Assembly (NCBI RefSeq): GCF_016765635.1 | Contig: NZ_JAESVD010000001.1 | Span: 186,001-250,000, forward strand | Length of the DNA: 64,000 bases | Direction of reading: 5' to 3' | Origin: Shewanella schlegeliana | GTDB lineage: Bacteria > Pseudomonadota > Gammaproteobacteria > Enterobacterales > Shewanellaceae | Part shown: in pieces, positions 8,042-16,012 of the stretch | How the letters are laid out: each line of letters begins with the position of its first letter | Position numbering within the stretch: position 1 is the first letter of the stretch | Notes under the pieces: model-generated | What the model saw: the letters and a program-made list of their open reading frames with translations, nothing else | The model's database searches: none | Told to the model about the DNA's origin: nothing | Program-made: the position numbers and the translations under genes

Positions 8042-8796
8042 TGAACTTTGTTGATCTGCAGCAGAACTTTATGGATTACATTAAAGATCCTTCTCGCCCC
8101 TTACCTGATGGCATCGAGGCGCGTCGTATGAAAATTTATCGAGAGTTATTTTTTAATAATCTTGATGGATTCGTATCAAATGCTTTTCCCGTGTTAAAGA
8201 GTCTCTATAGGGAGCAGGATTGGCTAGATATAGTCCAGAATTTCTTTGCAACTCATGACTGCCATACCCCTATTTTTATTGGGATAGCTCAAGAGTTTTT
8301 GCTATTTCTGCAAACAGAATACGAAGCCACTGAAATTGACCCACCGTTTATGCTCGAACTTGCTCACTATGAGTGGTTAGAGTTAGTGGTGGCTGTAGCT
8401 CAAGATAATCATCAGCAGAAACTTATCACTGCTGAAAAACCTTCATTAGAGCGTGTTAGGTTATGCGTTTCTGCAACGTCTAAAATTGCACAATATGCTT
8501 ATGATGTGCAGCATATTAGCCCCGACTATCGTCCTAAAGCACCGAGTGAAGCACCTCAGTACTTTTGTATTTATCGCGACTTAAATGAAGAGGTTCGTTT
8601 CTTACAGTTAAACCCGTTAACTGCTCAGGTGCTCGCTTACCTGTCACAGCATGAGAGCTTAAGTTATGAGGAGTTACTGGATTGGCTCGTGCAGACCTTT
8701 ACTGGTATGCAAGTTGAAGCTTTAAATGAGGGATGTTTACAGCTACTCACGGATTTAAGTCACAAAGGTATTGTTAAACAATTTATTGGCAAATAG
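8041..8796 (+). CDS. hvfC: DUF2063 partner protein (HvfC/MbnC-like)
   Basis: A 251-residue protein. The N-terminal half (about 3-125) is a DUF2063 putative DNA-binding/partner domain (RMKIYRELFFNNLDGFVSNAFPVL, here in part, then LELAHYEWLEL), and the C-terminal half has a winged-helix-like look (LNPLTAQVLAYL). In MbnBC and related systems the partner binds the precursor peptide and presents it to the iron enzyme; the same is inferred here. It starts on the last base of the hvfB stop codon, so its level is tied to hvfB. The DoxX-type gene (hvfD) seen in the Haemophilus operon is not adjacent here. Confidence 0.85.
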   Translation: MNFVDLQQNFMDYIKDPSRPLPDGIEARRMKIYRELFFNNLDGFVSNAFPVLKSLYREQDWLDIVQNFFATHDCHTPIFIGIAQEFLLFLQTEYEATEIDPPFMLELAHYEWLELVVAVAQDNHQQKLITAEKPSLERVRLCVSATSKIAQYAYDVQHISPDYRPKAPSEAPQYFCIYRDLNEEVRFLQLNPLTAQVLAYLSQHESLSYEELLDWLVQTFTGMQVEALNEGCLQLLTDLSHKGIVKQFIGK

Positions 8797-8838
8797 GCTT
8801 TATTTTAGTGTGATTGACCTCTACAATGACTGTAAATA

Positions 8839-8852
8839 TTGATCTAGATCAA
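8839..8852. promoter_or_regulatory. Perfect FNR/EtrA-type box
   Basis: TTGATCTAGATCAA matches the FNR consensus TTGAT-N4-ATCAA in all ten positions and is fully palindromic. Its centre is about 37 bp before the ATG of the 39-residue membrane protein. A candidate -10 (TAAAAT) lies at 8853-8858, which would put the box in the -35/-10 spacer, a position usually linked with repression without oxygen. The direction of regulation is inference. Confidence 0.7.
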
Positions 8853-8882
8853 TAAAATCTTTTGCAGTCAGTAGAGGGAATT

Positions 8883-9002
8883 ATGAGTCAGCCGTTTAAA
8901 GACCCATTTAACATTGGTTATTTTATTATTTTTATTCTTGCATTGTTGATCCCAACATTACCCGCGACCCTATCTTGGTTAATCGTTTTGGGATTAAATT
9001 AA
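8883..9002 (+). CDS. 39-residue single-span membrane protein
   Basis: A short reading frame with an ATG start, a GAGGGA ribosome binding site seven bases upstream and a TAA stop. It encodes MSQPFKDPFN followed by an almost unbroken hydrophobic stretch (about residues 11-38, with PTLPATLSW in it), so it is predicted to be a small inner-membrane protein. I do not recognise the family. A perfect FNR-type box lies directly upstream, which supports a real, oxygen-responsive gene. It lies between hvfC and ybaN with its own apparent promoter. Confidence 0.65.
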   Translation: MSQPFKDPFNIGYFIIFILALLIPTLPATLSWLIVLGLN

Positions 9003-9073
9003 TCCGTCTTTAAGTTAAGCTCGGTTATACTGGCCACTCAATATCGAGTGGCTTTTGTTTTTAGGATTGATTA

Positions 9074-9442
9074 ATGGCGTTAAAGCGTGGCTTTTTTCTT
9101 GTTTTTGGGCTTTGCAGTCTAGCCCTTGGCTTGTTAGGTATTTTACTGCCAATACTGCCTACGGTGCCGTTTATTTTACTTGCGGCCTACTGCTTCGCTC
9201 GCTCTAGCGATAGATTGTATCAATGGTTGATGAGCCATCCTTGGTTTGCAGACGCACTGAAAAATTGGCAGGCGCAGGGGGCTATCCGCAAAAGTCTAAA
9301 GAAAAAAGCCTATATAGTAAGTGGTCTGAGTTTTTTAACCAGTATTGTTATTGTGCCTCTGATCTGGGTCAAAGTGATGTTGGCTTGTCTCGGTACAGGC
9401 TTAATTATCTATTTGAGAAACATTCCTGAAATAGATGGATGA
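9074..9442 (+). CDS. ybaN: YbaN family inner membrane protein (DUF454)
   Basis: A 122-residue membrane protein of the DUF454/YbaN family. The signature LGLLGILLPILPTVPFILLAAYCFARSS (given here as two hydrophobic spans at about 10-45) and the SHPWF motif (about 54-58) are visible, with two more spans at about 80-115. Function is unknown in all members. It stands before apt and dnaX as in Escherichia coli, except that priC, which separates ybaN and apt there, is absent. Confidence 0.88.
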   Translation: MALKRGFFLVFGLCSLALGLLGILLPILPTVPFILLAAYCFARSSDRLYQWLMSHPWFADALKNWQAQGAIRKSLKKKAYIVSGLSFLTSIVIVPLIWVKVMLACLGTGLIIYLRNIPEIDG

Positions 9443-9698
9443 CACTTCACTGTATTGTTTCATCATATTGAAATTTAAACTCAATTGTTACTCGCCTGTA
9501 ACTATCTTCTCCAATATGAACAATCGACAGATAAAATACCTTAGACAGAGACTACACTTCTCGTGATAGTAGGTTGCAACTCACTATAAAGCGGCTTAAG
9601 CTTGATGCCGATTTTTACACTTCGATGACATCTAAACCGGCATAATCAAATTTGGAGCTGGGGATGTCAGCAAACTAAAGTAGATTAAGTAAAGAATT

Positions 9699-10250
9699 AT
9701 GGTAATGAATACTGACAGCTTGGCACTAATAAAGAACAGCATTAAAACCATCCCTAACTATCCTAAAGAGGGGATCTTGTTTAGAGATGTGACTAGCTTA
9801 TTAGAAGATCCACAAGCGTATAAACACACCATTGGCCTTTTAGTCGACCACTATAAAGATCAAGGCTTTACTAAAGTTGTCGGTACTGAAGCACGTGGCT
9901 TTTTGTTTGGTGCGCCTCTAGCTCTAGAATTAGGCATTGGCTTCGTACCTGTTCGTAAGCCAGGTAAGCTACCAAGAGAGACGATTTCAGAGAGCTATGA
10001 GCTTGAATATGGTCATGACGTGCTAGAGATCCATGTTGATGCGATTAATGCCGAAGATAAAGTGTTGGTTATCGATGACTTACTTGCAACTGGCGGTACT
10101 ATCGAAGCGACAGTTAAACTTATTCGTCAGTTAGGCGGAAGTGTAAACGATGCCGCTTTCGTCATTTCATTGCCTGACCTTGGTGGTGAGCAGCGTCTTG
10201 AGAAAATGGATCTTAAGTTAGTGAGCCTTTGTGAGTTCGAAGGCGAATAA
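9699..10250 (+). CDS. apt: Adenine phosphoribosyltransferase
   Basis: 183 residues; salvages adenine to AMP using PRPP in the cytoplasm. The type I PRTase fold is clear: [11 protein letters not shown] near the N-terminus, [15 protein letters not shown] for base recognition, the flexible loop [20 protein letters not shown], and the PRPP motif [13 protein letters not shown] (about 125-137). Length matches the family. The ATG at 9699 is used here; an ATG six bases later is also possible because no strong ribosome binding site separates them. The 256-bp upstream gap shows no gene. Confidence 0.95.
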   Translation: MVMNTDSLALIKNSIKTIPNYPKEGILFRDVTSLLEDPQAYKHTIGLLVDHYKDQGFTKVVGTEARGFLFGAPLALELGIGFVPVRKPGKLPRETISESYELEYGHDVLEIHVDAINAEDKVLVIDDLLATGGTIEATVKLIRQLGGSVNDAAFVISLPDLGGEQRLEKMDLKLVSLCEFEGE

Positions 10251-10448
10251 GCTATTAGGCTGCAGTAACTCGCAGCTTTGATAGAGAGTCGAATAAACTG
10301 TCGATTCTTTATCTTAAAAGGTGAATTTATCACCGCCAAATCGCTCCTTAGACGCTTGAGATAGCATGTAAAAGCGTTGCATGCTATTGTTCAACGATGT
10401 CGAGGAGCGTGCTCCCGAAACCATATTCATGACACGTTGGGGAGTTCC

Positions 10449-13250
10449 ATGTCATATCAGGTGTTGGCCAGAAAATGGCGCCCTGCCACATTTGAGCAAA
10501 TGGTTGGTCAGTCTCATGTTTTACATGCATTAACCAACGCGCTCACTCAGCAAAGATTACATCATGCTTATCTGTTTTCCGGTACTCGAGGAGTCGGGAA
10601 GACCAGTCTTGCACGTCTTTTTGCCAAAGGACTTAACTGCGAACAAGGCGTAACTGCTACGCCATGTGGAAAGTGTTCTGCGTGCGTTGAAATTGCCGAG
10701 GGGCGCTTCGTTGACCTAATTGAGGTCGATGCAGCATCAAGAACCAAGGTTGATGATACCCGAGAACTGCTTGATAACGTGCAGTACAGACCGAGCCGTG
10801 GTCGCTATAAGGTCTATCTTATTGACGAAGTACACATGCTGTCTCGAAGCAGTTTTAATGCATTGCTTAAAACGCTAGAAGAGCCACCAGAGCATGTAAA
10901 ATTCTTATTGGCAACAACCGATCCACAGCGTCTGCCTGTAACGGTTTTATCTCGCTGTTTGCAGTTTAATCTTAAGAGCTTAACGCAAGACGAGATAGTA
11001 GCGCAGTTAAACCATATTTTAACGGCAGAACAACTGAGTTTCGAGCCATCGGCACTCACTCTGTTGGCGAAAGCGGCTAACGGAAGTATGCGTGATGCGT
11101 TAAGTCTTACAGATCAAGCGATTGCATTCGGGGCTGGCCAAGTCAAACTCGAGCAAGTGCAAACTATGCTCGGCAGTATCGATGAGAAACATGTCATTGC
11201 ACTGTTAGAAGCTCTTGCCAAAGCCGATGTGATGGATTTGATGCAAGTTACGGCAAAAGTGTTGTCATTTGGCGCAGAACCAGAAGAGGTGCTGCGCAGC
11301 CTACTTGAGCTGTTACATCAGATCACATTGACGCAATTTGCACCTGCAGCGGCGCAGATGTCGCTGTATAGCGAGCAGATAAAGGTGTTTGCACAGCAAC
11401 TTTCTGCCGAACAAGTACAGCTTTACTATCAGTTGCTACTAACGGGGCGTAAAGACTTACCTCATGCTCCCGATCCAAAGTCAGGGCTTGAGATGGCGCT
11501 GCTTCGAGCGGTAACTTTCGTACCTGAAAAACCAGTGACACGTTGGGCGGTGGGAACTAAATCTGAGATAAGCTTGCCCGAAGTCAGCGAGACTCCAGCG
11601 TTAACCGAACAAGCGACTGCGGTTAAGCCTGTCGCGCCAGCCGAAAAACAAGATGCGACCGAGTACTCCGCTAGCCCTGATACTGCGACACCGTCTGTGG
11701 ACAAAAAGCCACAAGCTCAACCTGTAGAGCCTGCTGTAGTCGATTCATCAGAGCTAAAGTCAGAACAGTCAAGTAATGAAGCTGCAACGACAGAAGAAGC
11801 CGTTGATAGTCTCAATAGTGAAATGGCGATGATAATGAGCCAGGCTCAGAGTCAGGGGTTTAACCAGGATGAAGCCAGTGAAGCGCTTGAGCCAACAGTA
11901 GACGATAAGCGTTCAGATGGCGCAGAGGTTGCGGAGGTCGTTGAGACTGCTGAAAACGTAGAGGTGTCTAGCGGAGCGACTAAGCAGCTAGAGTCGACGC
12001 CACAGGAAGTAGCTAAGACAGAACAAGAGAGTGCAGCTAGCGAAAACTCATATGCTGATTATGGCGATGACGATTTAGCATCCTATGCAGATTATGCAGG
12101 CGCTTATGACGGCGCGAATACTGACTCATATAATGACCAACATAGTCATTACGGCTTCGATAATGGTGATGAGCTAAGTTATCAGCTCAACCAAGAATCA
12201 TCTGTGCAGCCACAAGAGAGTGACAACAAGGCGAATCAGCAGACTCAGTCAGTGGCTGTAGCGTCAACCCCTGAAGCCGCTGATGCAAACTTGGCCTCGG
12301 GTGATGATATTTTGGATGCGGTGCTTGCAGCCAGAGCCAGTTTACTCGAGGGATTAGGAGAGGATGATCCTAAGGAGGAATCCTCAAAAAAGTCCTTAGA
12401 GGTTCGTAAGCCTTTTACGCCTCCGGCAAGAAAGCAGCCTGAAGTTAATCAGAACCTTAACCAGGATGAGGCCTCATCAGAGCAGAGCACTCATGCAAGT
12501 GAAGCTCAAACTCAAGGTCAAAGCTATAGTCAAGAACATAGCCAAGAACAGAATGCTGAAATCCAGTCAGAGCTGAACGACAGACCACCTTGGGAAGAGC
12601 CACATGAGACGGACCCTTGTACGCGATTTGATGCTCCAACAACAGGGAAAGCAGCAAAGGTAGAGAGTCAAGCTCAAGAGGTTGAAGTTAAGCAATCAGA
12701 GATTAGCGAAGAGCAAACAACAGCTGATTCATCTCCTGTTCAGGATGCTGAGCTAAACTTACCAGTATTACCCAGTGGTGAAGTAAGTGGGAATGAGGTG
12801 GACCTTAAGTGGTATCGGTTTATGTCTGAGCTAGAAGTCGGTGGTCGTGTGCGTCAGTTAGCGGTCAATTCAGTCTGTCATCAGTTTGAACAACCGCTAT
12901 CGTTACTATTAAAGCCTGATCAAAAACATCTAGCGGCCGATATTGCGATTAAGCAGCTAGAAGAAGCGATGAGCAGTGCGTTAGGAGAGCCGTGTACGGT
13001 CAATGTCACCGTCGGACTCGATAGCACTCGAGAAACGCCACTTGAAGTCAGACGACGTTTTCATAAAGAGATTTTAGTGCAGGCGCACCATGACTTGATG
13101 ACTGATGACAATATACGCTGGCTGACCCAAAATATGGGGGCTCAGTTAACGGATGACTCCTTGACTTATGCACCTGAGTTATTGGTGCAGAAAGGAAAAC
13201 TGATTGAGTTGATCGATATAGCGAACTTTAAGCGGTTAACTGAGTCATAA
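10449..13250 (+). CDS. dnaX: DNA polymerase III subunits gamma and tau
   Basis: The clamp-loader ATPase. The start is set at 10449, where MSYQVLARKWRPATFEQMVG matches the family; an in-frame ATG 72 bp upstream is not supported. Tau has 933 residues. Walker A GTRGVGKTSLARL is at about 44-56, a Cys-rich zinc module (PCGKCSAC) follows, then the DEVH Walker B, and domain III ends near 370. A long acidic, Gln/Ser-rich linker spans about 375-770 (about 290 residues longer overall than the E. coli protein). The conserved C-terminal DnaE-binding domain lies at about 775-933. A programmed -1 frameshift signal in the linker (12372-12423) should give gamma, ending at 12409 with 653 residues. Confidence 0.95.
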   Translation: MSYQVLARKWRPATFEQMVGQSHVLHALTNALTQQRLHHAYLFSGTRGVGKTSLARLFAKGLNCEQGVTATPCGKCSACVEIAEGRFVDLIEVDAASRTKVDDTRELLDNVQYRPSRGRYKVYLIDEVHMLSRSSFNALLKTLEEPPEHVKFLLATTDPQRLPVTVLSRCLQFNLKSLTQDEIVAQLNHILTAEQLSFEPSALTLLAKAANGSMRDALSLTDQAIAFGAGQVKLEQVQTMLGSIDEKHVIALLEALAKADVMDLMQVTAKVLSFGAEPEEVLRSLLELLHQITLTQFAPAAAQMSLYSEQIKVFAQQLSAEQVQLYYQLLLTGRKDLPHAPDPKSGLEMALLRAVTFVPEKPVTRWAVGTKSEISLPEVSETPALTEQATAVKPVAPAEKQDATEYSASPDTATPSVDKKPQAQPVEPAVVDSSELKSEQSSNEAATTEEAVDSLNSEMAMIMSQAQSQGFNQDEASEALEPTVDDKRSDGAEVAEVVETAENVEVSSGATKQLESTPQEVAKTEQESAASENSYADYGDDDLASYADYAGAYDGANTDSYNDQHSHYGFDNGDELSYQLNQESSVQPQESDNKANQQTQSVAVASTPEAADANLASGDDILDAVLAARASLLEGLGEDDPKEESSKKSLEVRKPFTPPARKQPEVNQNLNQDEASSEQSTHASEAQTQGQSYSQEHSQEQNAEIQSELNDRPPWEEPHETDPCTRFDAPTTGKAAKVESQAQEVEVKQSEISEEQTTADSSPVQDAELNLPVLPSGEVSGNEVDLKWYRFMSELEVGGRVRQLAVNSVCHQFEQPLSLLLKPDQKHLAADIAIKQLEEAMSSALGEPCTVNVTVGLDSTRETPLEVRRRFHKEILVQAHHDLMTDDNIRWLTQNMGAQLTDDSLTYAPELLVQKGKLIELIDIANFKRLTES
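12372..12423 (+). promoter_or_regulatory. dnaX: Programmed -1 ribosomal frameshift signal in dnaX
   Basis: Three elements occur in the correct order. An internal Shine-Dalgarno AAGGAGG is at 12372-12378. The slippery heptamer A AAA AAG is at 12386-12392, in the right phase (codons 647-648). A stem-loop GAGG-tt-CGTAA / TTACG-CCTC (loop GCCTT) is at 12399-12423. A -1 slip adds V-L-R-G-S and stops at TAA 12407-12409, giving a 653-residue gamma form. This is the arrangement known from E. coli dnaX. Confidence 0.85.
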
Positions 13251-13350
13251 TTTTTACAATTGAATTTCAGCTTTCATTGCTAATCACTATTTTTTTAGTA
13301 AGATTAGCCCACTTTATTTGTTGTGATAAATAATAGAAGAGAATTAGAGT

Positions 13351-13680
13351 ATGTTTGGAAAAGGCGGTATGGGCAACTTGATGAAGCAAGCCCAGATGAT
13401 GCAAGACAAAATGGCTAAAGTGCAAGAAGAGATCGCACGCATGGAAGTGACTGGCGAAGCTGGCGCTGGCCTTGTAAAAGTGACTATGACTGGCTCTCAC
13501 AGCGTACGTAAAGTCGATATCGACTCAAGCCTACTTGAAGATGACAAAGAGATGCTAGAAGATCTTATCGCAGCAGCGTGTAACGATGCAGCTCGCCGCG
13601 TTGAAGAGAATCAAAAAGAGAAAATGGCTGAAGTGACTGGCGGTATGCAACTACCACCAGGCATGAAGATGCCATTCTAA
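13351..13680 (+). CDS. ybaB: YbaB/EbfC nucleoid-associated protein
   Basis: 109 residues, a small dimeric DNA-binding protein that coats and bends DNA. The Met-rich start [20 protein letters not shown], the [15 protein letters not shown] strand region and the C-terminal [13 protein letters not shown] are family hallmarks. It follows dnaX by 100 bp, as in E. coli. There recR follows directly; here more than 12 kb intervenes. A strong terminator closes the unit at 13766-13797. Confidence 0.95.
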   Translation: MFGKGGMGNLMKQAQMMQDKMAKVQEEIARMEVTGEAGAGLVKVTMTGSHSVRKVDIDSSLLEDDKEMLEDLIAAACNDAARRVEENQKEKMAEVTGGMQLPPGMKMPF

Positions 13681-13765
13681 GTTTAAGTTGCTGTTTTAAT
13701 GGTGTATTTAAGCCATTAGATTGGATAGGGCCAAATAGGGACCAAATCCGAGCGATTAAAAACTA

Positions 13766-13797
13766 AAAAAGCTCAAGCAATTTGCTTGAGCTTTTTT
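13766..13797 (+). terminator. Rho-independent terminator after ybaB
   Basis: GCTCAAGCAA / TTGCTTGAGC palindrome preceded by AAAAAA and followed by TTTTTT, 86 bp after the ybaB stop. It separates ybaB from the inserted segment. Confidence 0.9.
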
Positions 13798-13822
13798 GTT
13801 TCTGCTTACGAGGTATTGATGT

Positions 13823-14020
13823 CTAGTAGGTCTGATTTAACTTGTCAGCTAACTCATTGACGTAGTCTGGTTTCGCAGCTTTGATCCATTTTGCATAGAT
13901 CTTACGGATCATTCCCCAGTCAGAATGCCCCATCTGTCCTGCTAGCCACGATGGGTCAGCCCCTATCATCAATAACTGACTACCTTGGAATCTACAAAAA
14001 GGCTAGGTGTAGTTTGCCGA
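13823..14020 (-). pseudogene. Phage tyrosine-recombinase (integrase) C-terminal relic
   Basis: The minus strand reads LLMIGADPSWLAGQMGHSDW, then GMIRKIYAKWIKAAKPDY and ends ELADKLNQTY before TAG at 13825-13823. This is the C-terminal catalytic end of a phage-type tyrosine recombinase, with the conserved GHS box and the nucleophile Tyr of KIYAKWI. Upstream, a fragment like YVRQT (the R-H/Q-T box) can be made out near 14012-14025 but in a shifted frame. The rest is missing, cut off by the terminator of ushA. It is a non-functional remnant marking an old integration at the ybaB-recR junction. Confidence 0.8.
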
Positions 14021-14031
14021 ACGTATACCTT

Positions 14032-14063
14032 AAAAAACAGAACCCAATCGAAATGTTGGGCTC
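14032..14063 (-). terminator. Rho-independent terminator of ushA
   Basis: Read on the minus strand: GAGCCCAA, short loop, TTGGGTTC, then CTGTTTTTT. It lies about 50 bp downstream of the ushA stop and abuts the integrase relic. Confidence 0.75.
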
Positions 14064-14112
14064 AGTTTTGAGGCCTAAGGTATTAGCTGATTAACTTTAT
14101 CAACTGATAAGA

Positions 14113-15846
14113 TTAACTGCCGCAGCCATCAGAACTTCTGGAGTTGATATAGCGGACATCTTTCGCTCTGTCATAGTTGGCAGGATCGAGCGTGTCATGC
14201 TTCTTAATGAATTGATAAAGCATATCTGCATCAATAAAGCCGGTGTCTCTCGCCTTTTCCTTCAACTTGGGGTACTTATTACCGCCCGCAGCGTTGTAGC
14301 TCGGAAGGGTAAATCGATATTTTTCAGTGAGCTTGAAGGGCTTGCCACCAACAGTTCTGATATCGACATCTTTAGCTTTACAGTCAACGGTCATCTTGAT
14401 GCCGCTGAAGTGAGCAAAGCCTCCCGAGCCTCGAGTCTTAAGCGCAACCCTAGACAAATACTTTTTCAGTTCGGCGCCATTCATCTCGGTCACAGTCACA
14501 CTGTTGGAAAAAGGCTGTACCTTAAGCACATCACGATAGCGGATAGGCCCTTTCTTTATGGTGGCGCGAATACCACCTGAGTTCATGATCCCAAAATCTG
14601 CGGGGATAGGAAGCTGAGTTTGAGCGTGTGCAATCATCATCCCCAGAGGCGTAGCTTGGTAACGAACAACCTTACGCTTACCAATGAAGTCAGCCTTTGC
14701 AACACCAATTTGCTCTCTCAACTGCAGCTGCCCATTACGTTGATAAGGGCGAAGTAGCTCAAGAGTTTCTTTATCCTTAGGCGTTAGCATATGAGGCGGA
14801 TAGTAGGAGCCAAACTTGGTTTCTGTATTCACAGGTACCAACTCGTAGTTTGCCAAGTGTAGCTTACCACCATAGTATTCAAAATCGGCGCGACCAACAA
14901 ACTTGCCCCACTCGTAGGCTTGCATGATCCAAGTGCCATTTTGACGATCAGGTTTACAAGGCTCATCTCGACCGTAATCTTCTACATACTCACCAGTGTT
15001 CCCTTCCATACAAACAGGCAACTGTGAATGTCCGCCAATGATTGCTTGGATCTGGCCTGGCTTTAGGCTTTTAGCAAGAGCAACATCACCGGGCGCGTTA
15101 CTACCATGGTTTCCATTTTCATAGTGCCCCATATGGGTGAGACCAAAAACAAGATCCGGTTGATGCTTCTCTTCTAGCTCTGCCAAAATATTTTTCGCCT
15201 CAGCTTGAGCAGAAGTGAATTTAAGATCTTTAACGAATTCTGGGTTACCTATCTCAGCGGTATGCTCAGTAGTCAGGCCGACTACGGCTAGCTTCAAGCC
15301 TTGGATCTCGAATAGCTTGTAGGGGTCGAAGTAGCGTTGCCATTCACCATCGACTTGGCGATAGATGTTGGCCGATAACCAAGGAAATTTTGACCAGCCT
15401 CTCTGCTTATCCATCACCGTCAATGGATTATCAAACTCATGGTTACCCACAGCCATGGCGTCATAGCCAAGGTGGTTCATACCGATAAAATCTGGCTCGG
15501 CGTCTTGAAGATCAGACTCAGGTACGCCAGTGTTAATATCGCCACCTGAGAGCAGTAACGTTTCCCCACCTTGCTCGGTGACCTCTTTACGAATTTGGTC
15601 GAGAATGGTTTTTCGCGCAGCCATACCATACTCACCTCTAGAGCCTTGCCAAAAACGGCCGTGGTGATCATTGGTATGAAGTAAGGTGAAGCGCTTACAG
15701 TCATCACCAGCGGCTTGACAGGCGATAGATGCTGTTACCTTAGGCGCCTCTTCCACCTTTTTCTTACCACAACCGCTCAATGCTATCGCTAGAGCGATGG
15801 CTGAGCCAGTAAGAAGCAGGCAAGAAGGACGGAGTGAAGTATTCAT
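14113..15846 (-). CDS. ushA: UshA-like 5'-nucleotidase / UDP-sugar hydrolase, lipoprotein
   Basis: 577 residues. A lipoprotein signal (IALAIALSGCGKKK, Cys near residue 26) replaces the plain signal peptide of E. coli UshA, like the lipid-anchored nucleotidases of Vibrio. The metallophosphatase domain shows LLHTNDHHGRFW, SGGDINTGVPESDLQDAEPD, GNHEFDNPL and GGHSQLPVC with the metal ligands. The C-terminal substrate-binding domain (about 370-560) includes MNSGGIRATI and NAAGGNKYPKL. It removes phosphate from nucleotides outside the cytoplasm so nucleosides and phosphate can enter. It is the last gene of a minus-strand set with two exported nucleases and a porin, which points to nucleic-acid scavenging. 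Confidence 0.93.
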   Translation of the reverse strand: MNTSLRPSCLLLTGSAIALAIALSGCGKKKVEEAPKVTASIACQAAGDDCKRFTLLHTNDHHGRFWQGSRGEYGMAARKTILDQIRKEVTEQGGETLLLSGGDINTGVPESDLQDAEPDFIGMNHLGYDAMAVGNHEFDNPLTVMDKQRGWSKFPWLSANIYRQVDGEWQRYFDPYKLFEIQGLKLAVVGLTTEHTAEIGNPEFVKDLKFTSAQAEAKNILAELEEKHQPDLVFGLTHMGHYENGNHGSNAPGDVALAKSLKPGQIQAIIGGHSQLPVCMEGNTGEYVEDYGRDEPCKPDRQNGTWIMQAYEWGKFVGRADFEYYGGKLHLANYELVPVNTETKFGSYYPPHMLTPKDKETLELLRPYQRNGQLQLREQIGVAKADFIGKRKVVRYQATPLGMMIAHAQTQLPIPADFGIMNSGGIRATIKKGPIRYRDVLKVQPFSNSVTVTEMNGAELKKYLSRVALKTRGSGGFAHFSGIKMTVDCKAKDVDIRTVGGKPFKLTEKYRFTLPSYNAAGGNKYPKLKEKARDTGFIDADMLYQFIKKHDTLDPANYDRAKDVRYINSRSSDGCGS

Positions 15847-15957
15847 AATAATCCTTCAATATTATTCAGATAAGCGTTGTCACTTGACTTAATGGCTGAT
15901 TTCTCATGCTGAGAACAAAGGGCATAAGGCGAGGTTTAGACAACGTCTGTAAAGTTA

Positions 15958-15995
15958 AAAAAGCAGCACCCAGAGTGTTCCCAGTGCTGCTTTTT
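15958..15995 (-). terminator. Rho-independent terminator after the endonuclease I gene
   Basis: On the minus strand AGCAGCAC and GTGCTGCT form the stem, followed by TTTTTT, ending 18 bp past the stop of the endonuclease gene. It separates that gene from ushA, so ushA probably also has its own promoter. Confidence 0.75.
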
Positions 15996-16012
15996 ATAGG
16001 CTTAACTGATCA

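Noticed and set aside
10377..10448. In-frame ATG 24 codons before the dnaX start
   Set aside because: The extension does not look like DnaX, while the downstream ATG begins exactly at the conserved N-terminus.
13891..14094. 67-codon plus-strand frame
   Set aside because: It is the antisense of the integrase relic and the ushA terminator.
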